From the NCBI RefSeq assembly GCF_017875955.1, contig NZ_JAGINK010000001.1, positions 1,464,001 to 1,528,000 on the forward strand: a stretch of DNA of 64,000 nt, given 5' to 3'. Source of the DNA: Pseudomonas sp. BP8. Lineage in GTDB: Bacteria > Pseudomonadota > Gammaproteobacteria > Pseudomonadales > Pseudomonadaceae. The number at the start of each line of letters is the position of its first letter. The stretch's first letter is position 1. Of the stretch, positions 9,594 to 20,048 are shown piece after piece. A program made the position numbers and the translations under genes. Under the pieces are notes generated by a model that worked only from the letters and a program-made list of their open reading frames with translations, searched no databases and was not told where the DNA came from.

Positions 9594-10542
9594 TGCGTAA
9601 ACCTAGGCTCTCGGGGTGGGGCTGCAGGTAGGCCTGCTCATTCAGGTACGGGTCGGGGTGGTTGCGCAGGTGATGCTTGAGCAAGGTCAGCGGCACTACC
9701 AGTGGCACGATACCTTGCTGGTATTGACCGATCAGCTGCTGCAGTTCTGCTCGATCATCCTGGTCGAGTGCGTCGCGCAGGTAGCCGCTCAGGTGCTGCA
9801 GGACATTGCTGTGAGTACCTCGACTGGCACAACGGCGCAGTGCCTGCATCAGCTGGCTGAAGTAGCGTGGGCCGACTTCCTGCGGGTCGTCGTCCTTGCG
9901 CAGGGTGCCCAGCAGGCGACCGAGCTCGCGATAGGCCTTGGGATTGTTGGCCATCAGCATGTATTTGTAGCGCGCATGGAAGCGCATCAAGGCGCCGCGG
10001 CTGAGCCCGGCGGCAAGCTGCTGCTGCCAGTCGGCATAGGCGTACACGCGGCTGATGAAGTTTTCTCGCAGTACCGGGTCATGCAGGCGGCCTTCCTCTT
10101 CAACGGGCAGGTCGGGACGGCGCGCGCAAAAGGCGTCGGCATAGGCTCCGCGCCCCCCTTGGGCGGCCGGATAACCGTTGTCCTGATAAACCTTGACCCG
10201 CTCCAGACCGCATGACGGCGACTTCTGCATGAAGATGTAGCCGCAGACATCGCCGATCTCATGGGCCATTTGCTCACCATAGGCGCGCAGCGGGCCCGAC
10301 AGGTCCATGCCGGGATTACGCGTTGCGACCACTTCGGGTCGCTGCGGGTCACCCACCAGGCGAATCGGGTCGCGCGGGATACCCAGGCCGATGGCAACCT
10401 CAGGGCACAGCGGCACCCATTCAAAATGAGCTTCAAAGGTCGAGAGGCAGAGATCGGAAGCCTTGTGGCCTGCGTTGTAGCGCACGCTGTGGCCGAGCAG
10501 GCAGGCACTGATGCCGAGGCGGGGTTTCGACGTGGCGTTCAT
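9583..10542 (-). CDS. DUF523 + DUF1722 (YbgA-like) protein
   Basis: A 319-residue two-domain protein. The N-terminal DUF523 part (ISACLLGHSVRYNAGHK, then LCPEVAIGLGIPRDPIRLV and KSPSCG) carries conserved Cys residues. The C-terminal DUF1722/YbgA part contains HARYKYMLMANNPKAYRELG. The fusion is common in gammaproteobacteria and commonly lies near photolyase genes; the biochemical role is unknown. ATG at 10542 has a GGAG SD, and a longer in-frame start at 10587 would run through a putative operator. It is the first gene of the leftward operon with the LitR-like regulator, photolyase and SDR. Confidence 0.9.
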   Translation of the reverse strand: MNATSKPRLGISACLLGHSVRYNAGHKASDLCLSTFEAHFEWVPLCPEVAIGLGIPRDPIRLVGDPQRPEVVATRNPGMDLSGPLRAYGEQMAHEIGDVCGYIFMQKSPSCGLERVKVYQDNGYPAAQGGRGAYADAFCARRPDLPVEEEGRLHDPVLRENFISRVYAYADWQQQLAAGLSRGALMRFHARYKYMLMANNPKAYRELGRLLGTLRKDDDPQEVGPRYFSQLMQALRRCASRGTHSNVLQHLSGYLRDALDQDDRAELQQLIGQYQQGIVPLVVPLTLLKHHLRNHPDPYLNEQAYLQPHPESLGLRNAV

Positions 10543-10561
10543 CGCTGTCTCCAGAAAAACT

Positions 10562-10586
10562 TGTACAGGCATGTCGCTTATGTACA
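10562..10586. promoter_or_regulatory. Putative LitR/PplR-type inverted box, 13-bp spacer
   Basis: TGTACA at 10562-10567 and TGTACA at 10581-10586 form a perfect inverted repeat (TTGTACA-N13-TGTACAA), 20 bp upstream of the DUF523 start. It resembles the T(G/A)TACA-N12-TGTA(C/T)A sequence reported for P. putida light-inducible promoters, with one extra spacer base. A weaker 12-spacer version (TATGCA-N12-TGTATA) is at 10613-10636. Assignment is inference. Confidence 0.55.
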
Positions 10587-10649
10587 AGTCTATTCCAGCA
10601 CAGCCTTAAAGTTATGCAAACCTTTATTTCTGTATAGCTTTACCGACCA

Positions 10650-11657
<1,008 letters not shown>

Positions 11658-11687
11658 CTATAAGCAGATTACGCGGTCAGGCAAACC

Positions 11688-11711
11688 TGTACAATGCACA
11701 ATGTTTGTATA
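11688..11711. promoter_or_regulatory. Putative LitR/PplR-type box (12-bp spacer)
   Basis: TGTACA at 11688-11693, 12 bases, then TGTATA at 11706-11711. This matches T(G/A)TACA-N12-TGTA(C/T)A exactly. It lies 52 bp upstream of the flavoprotein start and 113 bp upstream of the TIGR01777 start, so it could serve either direction. The consensus is recalled from work on P. putida class II LitR; use of this site is inferred. Confidence 0.6.
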
Positions 11712-11824
11712 AGGTTATTCCGCTCGATAGGTCAGCTTGGCCTATGTTTATCCGAGAGCGTTCGGTCAAAAAAGTGCCTTGATCTTAAAAATAGACCACG
11801 GCCGCCCTCTGCGAGGACACAGCC

Positions 11825-12730
11825 ATGCATATATTGCTGACCGGCGGTACTGGCTTGATAGGCCAGCACCTTTGCCAGTTCTGGATTGGCCAAGGCCATC
11901 GCCTGACCGTCTGGAGCAGACGCGCTGAACAGGTGCCCCGATTGTGTGGTGCCAGCGTGCGCGGTATTGCCCGCTTGGAAGACCTCGATCCCGGGGAAAC
12001 CGTGGATGCGGTGGTCAACCTTGCCGGTGCGCCGATTGCCGACCGGCCGTGGACGGGCGCCCGGCGCAACTTGCTGTGGGCCAGCCGAATCGCGCTGACC
12101 GAGCAGTTGCTGGCCTGGCTGGAGCAACGTCAGCAGCGCCCCGAGGTGCTGATTTCAGGCTCAGCGGTGGGCTGGTATGGCGACGGCGGCGAGCGTGAGC
12201 TGAGTGAAGCCTCGCCACCGGTGAAGGCAGATTTCGCCAGCCAGTTGTGCATCGCCTGGGAAGAAACCGCACAGCGTGCGCAGGCCCTTGGCATCCGTGT
12301 GGTTTTGCTGCGCACCGGCTTGGTACTCGCCAGCGATGGCGGCTTCCTGGCGCGCTTGCGCCTGCCGTTCAAGCTGGGCCTGGGTGGGCCTCTGGGCAAC
12401 GGCCGACAATGGATGCCCTGGGTCCATATAGAGGATGAGGTCGCCTTGATAGATTTTCTCGTGCATCACACTGACGCCAGCGGTCCCTATAATGCCTGCG
12501 CGCCGGAGCCGGTGCGCAACCGCGAGTTCGCCAAGCGCCTGGGCAAGACGCTGCATCGCCCGGCCCTGCTACCGGTGCCGGCCTTGTTGCTCAGGGCCGG
12601 GCTCGGCGAGCTGTCGGTCCTGCTCCTGGGTGGGCAGCGTGCCCGCCCGGTACGGCTGCTGGCTGCGGGCTTCACGTTCCGCTTCAACGATCTGCAATCG
12701 GCGCTGGACGACCTGTCCAGCCGCCTCTGA
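11825..12730 (+). CDS. TIGR01777-family NAD-dependent epimerase/dehydratase-like protein
   Basis: A 301-residue extended-SDR protein (YfcH/SDR39U1 type). The N-terminus [20 protein letters not shown] carries the TGGTGLIG nucleotide motif. [14 protein letters not shown] and [18 protein letters not shown] are hallmark stretches of TIGR01777. The C-terminal DUF1731-like region contains [20 protein letters not shown]. The substrate is unknown. SD GAGGACAC precedes the ATG. hemH starts 13 bp downstream, so the two probably share a transcript. In pseudomonads this family repeatedly sits with photolyase/LitR genes. Confidence 0.88.
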   Translation: MHILLTGGTGLIGQHLCQFWIGQGHRLTVWSRRAEQVPRLCGASVRGIARLEDLDPGETVDAVVNLAGAPIADRPWTGARRNLLWASRIALTEQLLAWLEQRQQRPEVLISGSAVGWYGDGGERELSEASPPVKADFASQLCIAWEETAQRAQALGIRVVLLRTGLVLASDGGFLARLRLPFKLGLGGPLGNGRQWMPWVHIEDEVALIDFLVHHTDASGPYNACAPEPVRNREFAKRLGKTLHRPALLPVPALLLRAGLGELSVLLLGGQRARPVRLLAAGFTFRFNDLQSALDDLSSRL

Positions 12731-12743
12731 CATAGGACGCTGC

Positions 12744-13757
12744 ATGACCGATCATGCCCTGCTGCTGGTCAACCTGGGTTCGCCAGCCTCCACTTCGGTG
12801 GCCGATGTGCGCCGTTACCTCAATCAGTTCCTCATGGACCCCTACGTGATCGATCTGCCGTGGCCGGTACGCCGCTTGCTGGTGTCGCTGATCCTGATCA
12901 AGCGCCCCGAGCAGTCGGCCCACGCCTATGCCTCGATCTGGTGGGATGAAGGTTCGCCACTGGTGGTATTGACCCGCCGTCTGCAGGCGGCGATGGTCGA
13001 GCACTGGCCGCATGGCCCGGTGGAAATGGCCATGCGCTATGGCCAGCCGGCATTACCTGATGTGCTGGACCGTCTGGCCGCACAAGGGGTGCGCAAGGTG
13101 ACCCTGGCGCCACTGTATCCGCAGTTTGCCGATAGCACGGTGACCACCGTGATCGAACAGGCGCGACAGACCATCAGCGAGCGCCAGTTGCCGCTGCAGA
13201 TGCGCGTACTGCAGCCGTTCTATGACCAGCCGAGGTACATCGATGCCTTGGTGGCCAGCGCCCGGCCGCACCTGCAGCAGGACTACGATCACCTGCTGCT
13301 GAGTTTCCATGGTTTGCCCGAGCGCCATCTGAAAAAGCTCGACCCGACCGGCAAGCACGACTTCCGGGCGGCCGATTGTTGCCTGGATGCCAGTGCCGAG
13401 ATGCGCGCGGTGTGCTATCGCGGCCAGTGCATGGCCACGGCCAAGTCTTTTGCGCAGCAGATGGGCATTGCCGAAGGCAAGTGGTCGGTGTCGTTCCAGT
13501 CGCGCTTAGGCCGGGACAAGTGGATCGAGCCGTACACCGAGACGCGCCTGGACGAGTTGGCCAAGGCTGGGGTGAAAAAGCTGTTGGTGATGTGTCCGGC
13601 GTTTGTGGCCGACTGTATCGAAACGCTGGAGGAGATTGGCGACCGCGGGCGCGAGCAGTTTATCGAGGCGGGGGGCGAAGAGCTGGTGCTGGTGCCGTGT
13701 ATGAATGATCACCCGGAGTGGGTGAAGGCATTGGCCGGGATGTGCGAGACCGCTTGA
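12744..13757 (+). CDS. hemH: Ferrochelatase
   Basis: A 337-residue enzyme inserting Fe2+ into protoporphyrin IX, the last step of heme b synthesis. It begins [16 protein letters not shown], typical of the family. The catalytic His lies in [12 protein letters not shown], and the conserved [18 protein letters not shown] stretch follows. Several Cys residues occur in the ADCCLDAS...VCYRGQC region. I chose the ATG at 12744; an in-frame upstream extension into the previous gene is a shadow. It follows the TIGR01777 gene closely and may be light-responsive with it. Confidence 0.95.
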   Translation: MTDHALLLVNLGSPASTSVADVRRYLNQFLMDPYVIDLPWPVRRLLVSLILIKRPEQSAHAYASIWWDEGSPLVVLTRRLQAAMVEHWPHGPVEMAMRYGQPALPDVLDRLAAQGVRKVTLAPLYPQFADSTVTTVIEQARQTISERQLPLQMRVLQPFYDQPRYIDALVASARPHLQQDYDHLLLSFHGLPERHLKKLDPTGKHDFRAADCCLDASAEMRAVCYRGQCMATAKSFAQQMGIAEGKWSVSFQSRLGRDKWIEPYTETRLDELAKAGVKKLLVMCPAFVADCIETLEEIGDRGREQFIEAGGEELVLVPCMNDHPEWVKALAGMCETA

Positions 13758-13763
13758 TCTGAG

Positions 13764-13860
13764 GGGCCGTGCTGGCCTCTTCGCGGGTCAAGCCCGCTCC
13801 TACAGGGCTGTGTAAATTCTGTAGGAGCGGGCTTGACCCGCGAAGAGGCCAGCACGGCCC
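13764..13860. repeat. REP inverted pair (REPIN) between hemH and uraA
   Basis: Near-perfect palindrome. GGGCCGTGCTGGCCTCTTCG begins at 13764 and its inverse ends at 13860, with a short spacer (GGCTGTGTAAATT) in the middle. It contains two inverted GTAGGAGCGGGCTTGACCCG cores. It lies between convergent genes and probably also limits read-through. Confidence 0.9.
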
Positions 13861-13880
13861 GCTCAATCCAATGCCAGCAA

Positions 13881-15155
13881 TCAGGGCAACTGATCATCCA
13901 GCTTCTTGTTTTTCCAGCTGTCATTGCCTGGCAGAAGCAGGTTCAAGGCGATCGCCACTACAGCGCACAGCGAAATTCCTTTCAGGCCCCAGTCATCCGG
14001 GCCGTCACCGCTGCCAATCAGCACGCCGCCGATACCAAACACCAGCGTCACCGAAACGATCACCAGGTTGCGCGCTTCGCTCAGGTCTATCTTGTGGCGG
14101 ATCATGGTGTTCATGCCCACCGCAGCGATCGAACCGAACAGCAGGCAGAGGATACCGCCCATCACCGGAACTGGAATGCTCTGCAGCAGCGCGCCGAACT
14201 TGCCGATGAAGGCCAGGGTGATGGCGAATACCGCCGCCCAGGTCATGATCTTCGGGTTGTAGTTCTTGGTCAGCATCACCGCGCCGGTCACTTCGGCGTA
14301 GGTGGTATTGGGCGGGCCGCCAAACAGGCCGGCAGCCGTGGTGGCCAGGCCATCACCGAGCAGGGTGCGGTGCAGGCCGGGTTTTTTCAGGTAGTCGCGA
14401 CCGGTCACGCTACCCACCGCAATGACCCCACCGATGTGTTCGATCGCGGGCGCCAAGGCGACCGGAACGATGAACAGGATCGCCTGCCAGTTGAACGCGG
14501 GCGCCGTGAAGTGCGGCAGCGCAAGCCAGGGCGCCGCGGCGATCTTGGCGGTATCGACCACGCCAAAGGCGAACGACAGGGCAAACCCTACCAGCACCCC
14601 GGAAATGATCGGCACCAGGCGGAAGATGCCCTTGCCGAACACCGCCACGATCAGCGTGGTGAGCAGGGCCGGCATGGAAATCAGCATGGCGGTCTGGTAC
14701 GGGATCAGCGTCGCGCCGTCCCCGCCCTTGCCCATGGCCATATTGGCGGCAATCGGCGCCATGGCCAGGCCGATGGAAATGATCACCGGGCCAATGACCA
14801 CCGGTGGCAGCATGCGATCGATAAAACCCGTGCCCTTGATCTTCACCATCAAGCCCATGAAGGTGTAGACGAAGCCTGCCGCCATTACCCCGCCCATGGT
14901 CTCGGCCAGGCCGAACTGGCCTTTGGCAAGGATGATCGGGGTAATGAAGGCGAAGCTCGAAGCGAGGAACACCGGCACCTGGCGGCCGGTCACCAGCTGG
15001 AACAGCAGGGTGCCGATACCAGCGGTGAACAGCGCCACGTTAGGGTCGAGGCCGGTGATCAGCGGCATCAATACCAGCGCGCCGAATGCCACGAAGAGCA
15101 TCTGCGCGCCCGAGACGACCTGGCGCCAAAGCGGGTCGTTGAAGCCGTCCTGCAT
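13881..15155 (-). CDS. uraA: Uracil permease
   Basis: A 424-residue nucleobase:cation symporter-2 family protein that imports uracil across the inner membrane. Multiple hydrophobic segments span the protein. The NCS2 signatures VIAVGSVTGRDY and GLFGGPPNTTYAEVTGAV are present. Start lies 2 bp after the upp stop, so upp and uraA form a salvage operon read leftward. The 3' end abuts a REP palindrome shared with hemH. Confidence 0.95.
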   Translation of the reverse strand: MQDGFNDPLWRQVVSGAQMLFVAFGALVLMPLITGLDPNVALFTAGIGTLLFQLVTGRQVPVFLASSFAFITPIILAKGQFGLAETMGGVMAAGFVYTFMGLMVKIKGTGFIDRMLPPVVIGPVIISIGLAMAPIAANMAMGKGGDGATLIPYQTAMLISMPALLTTLIVAVFGKGIFRLVPIISGVLVGFALSFAFGVVDTAKIAAAPWLALPHFTAPAFNWQAILFIVPVALAPAIEHIGGVIAVGSVTGRDYLKKPGLHRTLLGDGLATTAAGLFGGPPNTTYAEVTGAVMLTKNYNPKIMTWAAVFAITLAFIGKFGALLQSIPVPVMGGILCLLFGSIAAVGMNTMIRHKIDLSEARNLVIVSVTLVFGIGGVLIGSGDGPDDWGLKGISLCAVVAIALNLLLPGNDSWKNKKLDDQLP

Positions 15156-15157
15156 GA

Positions 15158-15796
15158 TCAGGCGTCCTTCTGCTTGGTGCCGAAGATCTTGTCGCCGGCA
15201 TCGCCCAGGCCAGGGATGATGTAGCCATGTTCATTGAGGCGCTGGTCGATCGACGCGGTGTAGATCTGGACGTCTGGGTGCGCGTTCTCGACCGTGCCAA
15301 TGCCTTCTGGTGCGGCGACCAGGACCATCGCACGGATTTCCTTGCAGCCGGCTTTTTTCAGCAGGTCGATGGTGGCAACCATCGAGGCGCCAGTGGCCAG
15401 CATCGGGTCGATGATCAGCGCCAGGCGCTGGTTGATGTCCGGGGCGAGCTTTTCCAGGTAGGTGTGCGCTTCGAGGGTTTCCTCGTTACGCGCCACGCCC
15501 ACGGCGCTGACCTTGGCGCCTGGGATCAGGCTGAGCACGCCGTCGAGCATGCCGATGCCCGCGCGCAGGATCGGCACTACAGTGATCTTCTTGCCGGCGA
15601 TTTTCTCGACCTGGACTTTACCGCTCCAGCCGTCGATCTCGTAGGACTCCAGCGGCAGGTCCTGGGTTGCTTCGTAGGTCAGGAGCGCGCCGACTTCCTG
15701 GGCGAGTTCGCGAAAATTCTTGGTGCTGATATCGGCACGGCGCATCAGGCCGAGCTTGTGGCGGATCAGCGGATGGCGGATCTCACGAGTGGGCAT
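15158..15796 (-). CDS. upp: Uracil phosphoribosyltransferase
   Basis: A 212-residue enzyme converting uracil plus PRPP to UMP. It begins [20 protein letters not shown]. The PRPP-binding loop is [20 protein letters not shown], and the uracil-binding C-terminal region is [13 protein letters not shown] chose the ATG at 15796; the longer in-frame start at 15823 is a TTG without family support. Divergent from hpt over a 166-bp spacer. Confidence 0.96.
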   Translation of the reverse strand: MPTREIRHPLIRHKLGLMRRADISTKNFRELAQEVGALLTYEATQDLPLESYEIDGWSGKVQVEKIAGKKITVVPILRAGIGMLDGVLSLIPGAKVSAVGVARNEETLEAHTYLEKLAPDINQRLALIIDPMLATGASMVATIDLLKKAGCKEIRAMVLVAAPEGIGTVENAHPDVQIYTASIDQRLNEHGYIIPGLGDAGDKIFGTKQKDA

Positions 15797-15962
15797 AGGG
15801 GGAGGGCTCCGGAAGGCGGGCAAAAAAACCGCGCTAGATTAATCTATTCAGCCTGAGCTGTCGCTTCGTCATTGAGCACGTTAGTCCATAAACGCTTGAT
15901 CTGGGACGAGGGGATGCGTACCTTTGCCCGCTTTTCCGATTCCGACCCCCTTGGAGAGCGCC

Positions 15963-16520
15963 ATGTCCGCCGATCTCGAGCACATCCGTCAAGTCATGCG
16001 CGAGGCTGACTGCCTGTACAACGAAGCCGAGGTCGAAGCGGCCATCGCCAAGGTGGGTGCGCACATCTGCCAGGAACTTCACGACAAGAACCCGGTGGTG
16101 TTCTGCGTGATGAACGGCGGCCTGATCTTTGCCGGCAAGCTGTTGACGCACCTGCAGTTCCCGCTCGAAGCCTCGTACCTGCACGCTACCCGCTACCGCA
16201 ACCAGACCAGCGGCGGTGAACTGTTCTGGAAGGCCAAGCCGGAAGTGTCGTTCATCGATCGCGACGTGCTGATCGTCGATGACATCCTCGACGAAGGCCA
16301 TACCCTCAGTGCCATCATCGAGTTCTGCAAGCACGCTGGCGCCCGTGCGGTATACACCGCCGTGCTGATCGACAAGGACCACGACCGCAAGGCGAGCCCG
16401 GACCTGAAAGCCAATTTTGTTGGCCTGCCGTGTGTCGATCGTTACATCTTTGGTTATGGCATGGACTACAAAGGCTACTGGCGCAACGCCAATGGCATCT
16501 TTGCCGTAAAAGGCCTGTAA
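15963..16520 (+). CDS. hpt: Hypoxanthine-guanine phosphoribosyltransferase
   Basis: A 185-residue purine salvage enzyme forming IMP or GMP from the base and PRPP. The PRPP motif VLIVDDILDEGHTL is clear, as is the upstream VFCVMNGGLIFAGKLL loop. ATG at 15963 is preceded by a GGAG SD (TTGGAGAGCGCC). An in-frame start at 15924 has no such support. Adjacent to the upp-uraA pair on the opposite strand, forming a nucleobase salvage neighbourhood. Confidence 0.93.
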   Translation: MSADLEHIRQVMREADCLYNEAEVEAAIAKVGAHICQELHDKNPVVFCVMNGGLIFAGKLLTHLQFPLEASYLHATRYRNQTSGGELFWKAKPEVSFIDRDVLIVDDILDEGHTLSAIIEFCKHAGARAVYTAVLIDKDHDRKASPDLKANFVGLPCVDRYIFGYGMDYKGYWRNANGIFAVKGL

Positions 16521-16555
16521 CCGCATCGGCCGCTCCTACGAGATTATCGCTACAC

Positions 16556-16600
16556 CTGTAGGAGCGGGCTTGCCCCGCGAACACCGGCATAGCCGGTGCC
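16556..16600. repeat. Single REP element after hpt
   Basis: TGTAGGAGCGGGCTTGCCCC followed by ACCGGCATAGCCGGT. It is an isolated REP with its trailing small palindrome, between hpt and the next gene in the same direction. Confidence 0.85.
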
Positions 16601-16635
16601 ATGCTAGAGTGCCCCTTCATGCCAAGGAGCCTTTC

Positions 16636-17106
16636 ATGCGTGCGTTTATCCCCCTCTTGCTGGCGGTGAGTCTGCCGCTGTCTGCGGCACCCTTGCACAG
16701 CCAGTTCCTCCCGCCTGATGACCAGTCCCTGCGCCAGGAAGTACCAACCGGCCAGCAGCTGCTGCAGGTCACCGATTATTCGGTAGTGGTCGGCACCCAG
16801 CGTCAATCCGACCAACAGCCGATCCCGATCACCGCCTCGTTGCAGATGCGTCTCAAGGGCAAGCCGCTGAGCAAGGGCGCGACCATCAGCCAGGTCCTGC
16901 TCACGTTTGATGGCGAAGCCGGCAAGAGCCTGAAAAAGCCGGTTTACGACGAGAAGACCCGCACCCTCGCCCTGAACTATCCGATGGCCGATTACCGGGT
17001 GATCATGGACCTGCTGCGCAACGAGACCCTCTATGTGCAGTTTCTCAGTTACGCCAACGGCCACATCTGGGCCGACTTGCACACCGGCACTGTACGTACG
17101 CGTTGA
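16636..17106 (+). CDS. Small secreted protein of unknown function
   Basis: A 156-residue product with a clear Sec signal peptide (MRAFIPLLLAVSLPLSAAPL). The mature part has no cysteine or recognised motif; ASLQMRLKGKPLSKGATISQ and YDEKTRTLALNYPMADYRVI suggest a soluble beta-rich periplasmic protein. ATG at 16636 has an AAGGAG SD. An in-frame extension upstream runs through the REP and is rejected. The position between hpt and the PA4642-like gene is conserved in pseudomonads. Function unknown. Confidence 0.8.
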   Translation: MRAFIPLLLAVSLPLSAAPLHSQFLPPDDQSLRQEVPTGQQLLQVTDYSVVVGTQRQSDQQPIPITASLQMRLKGKPLSKGATISQVLLTFDGEAGKSLKKPVYDEKTRTLALNYPMADYRVIMDLLRNETLYVQFLSYANGHIWADLHTGTVRTR

Positions 17107-17174
17107 GGGCTGTGCGCTGCGGGGGGTAAACTGCCGGCCTTTGAAATTCCGTGATGGCCCAGTTGGAGTCGGCA

Positions 17175-17465
17175 ATGCGTAAAGACAAGAAGCAAGTGAT
17201 TGGTGACGAGATCAGCGACGACTACATCAAGTCGTTCCTTCAGTATGACCCGGCCGATGGCGTGACCTCGCCGTCGCTGCACAAGCTGGTCAAGGCCTAC
17301 CGTGGCCTGCGCATTGACGACTTCGAGCGTTTTGTCGGTTTCTTCGTCGAGGCTGGCTACGACCTGGATGGCAAGGATGAACACGGGCAGACGTTTGCCC
17401 AGCAGATCGGCGATCAGCGCCAGGCGCCTGAGTACATCGAGATCATCGACAAGGCCCGTGGTTGA
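17175..17465 (+). CDS. PA4642-family small conserved protein
   Basis: A 96-residue charged cytoplasmic protein starting MRKDKKQVIGDEISDD. No membrane segment or cysteine is present. The sequence and its place near mqo match the conserved Pseudomonas family named after PA4642, whose role is unknown. The ATG at 17175 has GGAG six bases upstream, better than the in-frame start at 17151. It ends just before a strong terminator shared with convergent mqo. Confidence 0.8.
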   Translation: MRKDKKQVIGDEISDDYIKSFLQYDPADGVTSPSLHKLVKAYRGLRIDDFERFVGFFVEAGYDLDGKDEHGQTFAQQIGDQRQAPEYIEIIDKARG

Positions 17466-17526
17466 TCGCTTCACAGCCTGCAGGCGCCGGTTAGACTCGC
17501 GCACAGGCCGCGCCTGACGCAGCCAA

Positions 17527-17555
17527 AAAAAAACGCCCCGAGGGGCGTTTTTTGT
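17527..17555. terminator. Bidirectional Rho-independent terminator
   Basis: The stem AACGCCCC / GGGGCGTT is flanked by an A-run on the left and a T-run on the right. It can terminate the PA4642-like gene rightward and mqo leftward. Confidence 0.9.
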
Positions 17556-17565
17556 TTCAGCTGAC

Positions 17566-19071
17566 TCAGGCGTAATGCTGAGCCGGGCTGCTTTCGACCA
17601 TTTCCAGCGCCTCGTCGTTGTAGTCGCTGATCTTGCGATACAGCGCTGCATCGGTGGCCAGGACCTTCTCGCGAGCGGGGAAGATTTCCTTGAGCTTGGC
17701 AGCCCAGGCACCCTTGGTCTGCTCGGGGAAGCAGCGTTCGATCAGCTCGAGCATGATCGAAACCGTCACCGAGGCACCCGGCGAGGCACCCAGCAGGGCC
17801 GCCAGGCTGCCGTCTGCGGCCGATACCAATTCGGTACCGAACTGCAAGATGCCGCCCTTCTTCGGGTCCTTCTTGATGATCTGCACGCGCTGACCGGCCA
17901 CTTCCAGGCGCCAGTCCTCAGCCTTGGCTTCGGGGTAGAAGCGGCGCAGGGAATCCAGGCGCTGCTCCATCGACTGCATCACTTCGCTGACCAGGTACTT
18001 GGTCAGGTCCATGTTGTCGCGGGCTACGGCCAGCATCGGGCCGATGTTGCCCATGCGTACCGACAGCGGCAGGTCGAAGAACGAACCATGCTTGAGGAAC
18101 TTGGTAGTGAACCCAGCGTACGGCCCGAACAGCAGCGATTTCTTGCCATCGACCACGCGGGTATCCAGGTGCGGCACGGACATCGGTGGGGCGCCGACAG
18201 CGGCCTGGCTGTAAACCTTGGCCTGGTGCTGCTTGACGATCTCCGGGTTGTCGCAACGCAGCCATTGGCCGCTGACCGGGAAGCCACCGAAGCCTTTGCT
18301 TTCGGGGATGCCGGAGGCCTGCAGCAGGGGCAGGGCGGCACCACCAGCGCCAAGGAAGACGAAGCGGGCGTCGACTTCACGGCTGCCGCCGCTGTTGACG
18401 TCCTTGATGCTGACCGTCCAGCCGCTGCCGTTGCGGCGCAGGCCGACGACTTTCTTGCTGTACTTGACCTGCGTTTGCGGGGTATTGCCCAGCAGCTTCA
18501 GCAGTTTGTTGGTGAGGGCGCCGAAGTTGACATCGGTGCCTTTCATCACGCGGGTTGCAGCAATCTGCTGGTCGGCCGGACGGCCGGGCATCATCAGCGG
18601 CATCCACTCGTTCATCACCGCCTTGTCTTCGGTGTACTCCATCTCGGCGAAGGCGTGATGCTGCTTGAGCAGCTCGAAACGCTTCTTGAGGAAGGACACA
18701 CCTTTGTCACCTTCGACGTAGCTCAGGTGCGGCACGGGGTTGATGTATGCACGTGGCGAGCCGAGGCCGCCTTTCTTGCTCAGGTACGCCCAGAACTGGC
18801 GCGAAACCTCGAACTGAGTGTTGATGTGCACGGCCTTCTTGATGTCGATGCTGCCATCGGCGGCCTGGGGCGTGTAGTTCAGCTCGCACAGGCCAGCGTG
18901 GCCGGTACCAGCGTTGTTCCAGGGGTTGGAGCTTTCCGCAGCCCCGGAGTCCATCGCTTCGACGACCTCCAGCTTGAGGGTCGGGTCGAGCTCTTTGAGC
19001 AGTACGGCCAGGGTGGCACTCATGATGCCCGCGCCTACCAGTACTACATCAACCGATTCGTTCTGCGCCAT
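17566..19071 (-). CDS. mqo: Malate:quinone oxidoreductase
   Basis: A 501-residue peripheral membrane FAD enzyme oxidising malate to oxaloacetate and passing electrons to quinone. The FAD motif [20 protein letters not shown] is at the N-terminus. [20 protein letters not shown] and [12 protein letters not shown] are diagnostic. I chose the ATG at 19071 with a GGAGACGCGTTA leader. The in-frame extension to 19233 adds 54 residues unlike the family. Pseudomonads carry several mqo paralogues and this could be any of them; the neighbourhood resembles P. aeruginosa mqoB. Confidence 0.94.
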   Translation of the reverse strand: MAQNESVDVVLVGAGIMSATLAVLLKELDPTLKLEVVEAMDSGAAESSNPWNNAGTGHAGLCELNYTPQAADGSIDIKKAVHINTQFEVSRQFWAYLSKKGGLGSPRAYINPVPHLSYVEGDKGVSFLKKRFELLKQHHAFAEMEYTEDKAVMNEWMPLMMPGRPADQQIAATRVMKGTDVNFGALTNKLLKLLGNTPQTQVKYSKKVVGLRRNGSGWTVSIKDVNSGGSREVDARFVFLGAGGAALPLLQASGIPESKGFGGFPVSGQWLRCDNPEIVKQHQAKVYSQAAVGAPPMSVPHLDTRVVDGKKSLLFGPYAGFTTKFLKHGSFFDLPLSVRMGNIGPMLAVARDNMDLTKYLVSEVMQSMEQRLDSLRRFYPEAKAEDWRLEVAGQRVQIIKKDPKKGGILQFGTELVSAADGSLAALLGASPGASVTVSIMLELIERCFPEQTKGAWAAKLKEIFPAREKVLATDAALYRKISDYNDEALEMVESSPAQHYA

Positions 19072-19676
19072 TAACGCGTCTCCACAATCTACAGCACCTA
19101 ATTGACAGCATAGGATCTCTGGGGTTGCCAGGATCGCCATGGCCGACTCTTCGCAGTTCTTGCAACTTCCGCGGACACCGCCAATCAGTCTCAGGGTTCG
19201 TCTATTGAACGCTGTTTGCCGCGGGTGCGGCAATTCGACTTATGGTCAAGGTGCCCGACGTGCGTTATGGACCGGCCTCAGTGACTCATCGAGGATGAGC
19301 GCAATTGCCGGCCATTAGGGGCCGTTCGGGACACATCTGCTGCTTTTGCACATGCCAGACTGTTCATTTTGCTCGCCACACTCTTGTGAAGTTGTGAAAA
19401 CCCGTTTTTTCACGCTCTTTTGGAGACGTGAACCTCAAAAAGGGACTGCGCGATGGCAACCCACAGGTTCATGCAAAGCAGAAGGCCAGAAAAAGCAGGC
19501 ACGACAGCCGATGCAAGACCTGAAGTGGAAGGCTCTCTGTGGGCGAGGCGGTGAAGGTGCCGGGGTCAAGCGGCAGGTGCGGGGCCCGATCAGGAGACGT
19601 CCTTATAATCGGGGGGAGATTATAGCGATGTCGCGGGCAGAAAGGTCGTTATTCGGAGTTTTTATTGCAGCGTTTG
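19072..19676. other. 605-bp gene-poor stretch upstream of mqo
   Basis: No convincing gene. It must hold the mqo promoter near 19072-19200. A palindrome TATAATC-N7-GATTATA is at 19604-19624 with a G6A spacer. An open frame at 19346-19780 has no SD, no family resemblance and clashes with the better leftward ORF, so I treat it as chance. Confidence 0.5.
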
Positions 19677-19910
19677 TCAGGCTGGCAGGCTGCGCTGCTG
19701 CCAACGGCGGGTTGCACGGGCGCAAACTCGGGCGCTGGAAGGCAGTGGCTGGCCCAGCCAGCCGAGGTAGGCTTCGCTGACCTGAACCCAGCCGCTGCCG
19801 CCTGGAGGCTGTGCGCAGTGCTTGAAGGCCAGGCATTTGCCGTCGTAATCGAGACGGGCATAAGTACGCGGGCGTGAGCGTTGCCAGAGCAGGTTCCAGA
19901 GCGAGCGCAT
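19677..19910 (-). CDS. Small hypothetical protein
   Basis: A 77-residue basic product beginning MRSLWNLLWQRSRPRTYARL. It contains LDYDGKCLAFKHCAQPPGGS and WVQVSEAYLGWLGQPLP, which look like real folded protein. An AGGA lies 10 bases before the ATG at 19910. No domain is recognised. Coding is supported mainly by composition and start context. The opposite-strand frame across the same bases is less protein-like. Confidence 0.5.
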   Translation of the reverse strand: MRSLWNLLWQRSRPRTYARLDYDGKCLAFKHCAQPPGGSGWVQVSEAYLGWLGQPLPSSARVCARATRRWQQRSLPA

Positions 19911-20048
19911 AGTAGTGATGTCCTGTTTCGAGTGGGCTGGCGCAAGCATAACGGTCAGCTCATGAAACCTGTGTGACAGCCACTTGCCGCTTGGGGCTTG
20001 GGGCTAGTTATACTGTGGGACTTAGACGCATTTTCTGGAGAAACGCGC

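Noticed and set aside
13881..15224. Long + strand frame antisense to uraA (13833-15224)
   Set aside because: His/Gln/Asp-rich antisense product without family features; uraA on the other strand is certain.
19346..19780. A 144-codon + strand frame upstream of the yajG-like gene
   Set aside because: No SD, no recognisable domain, and partly antisense to a more protein-like small ORF.
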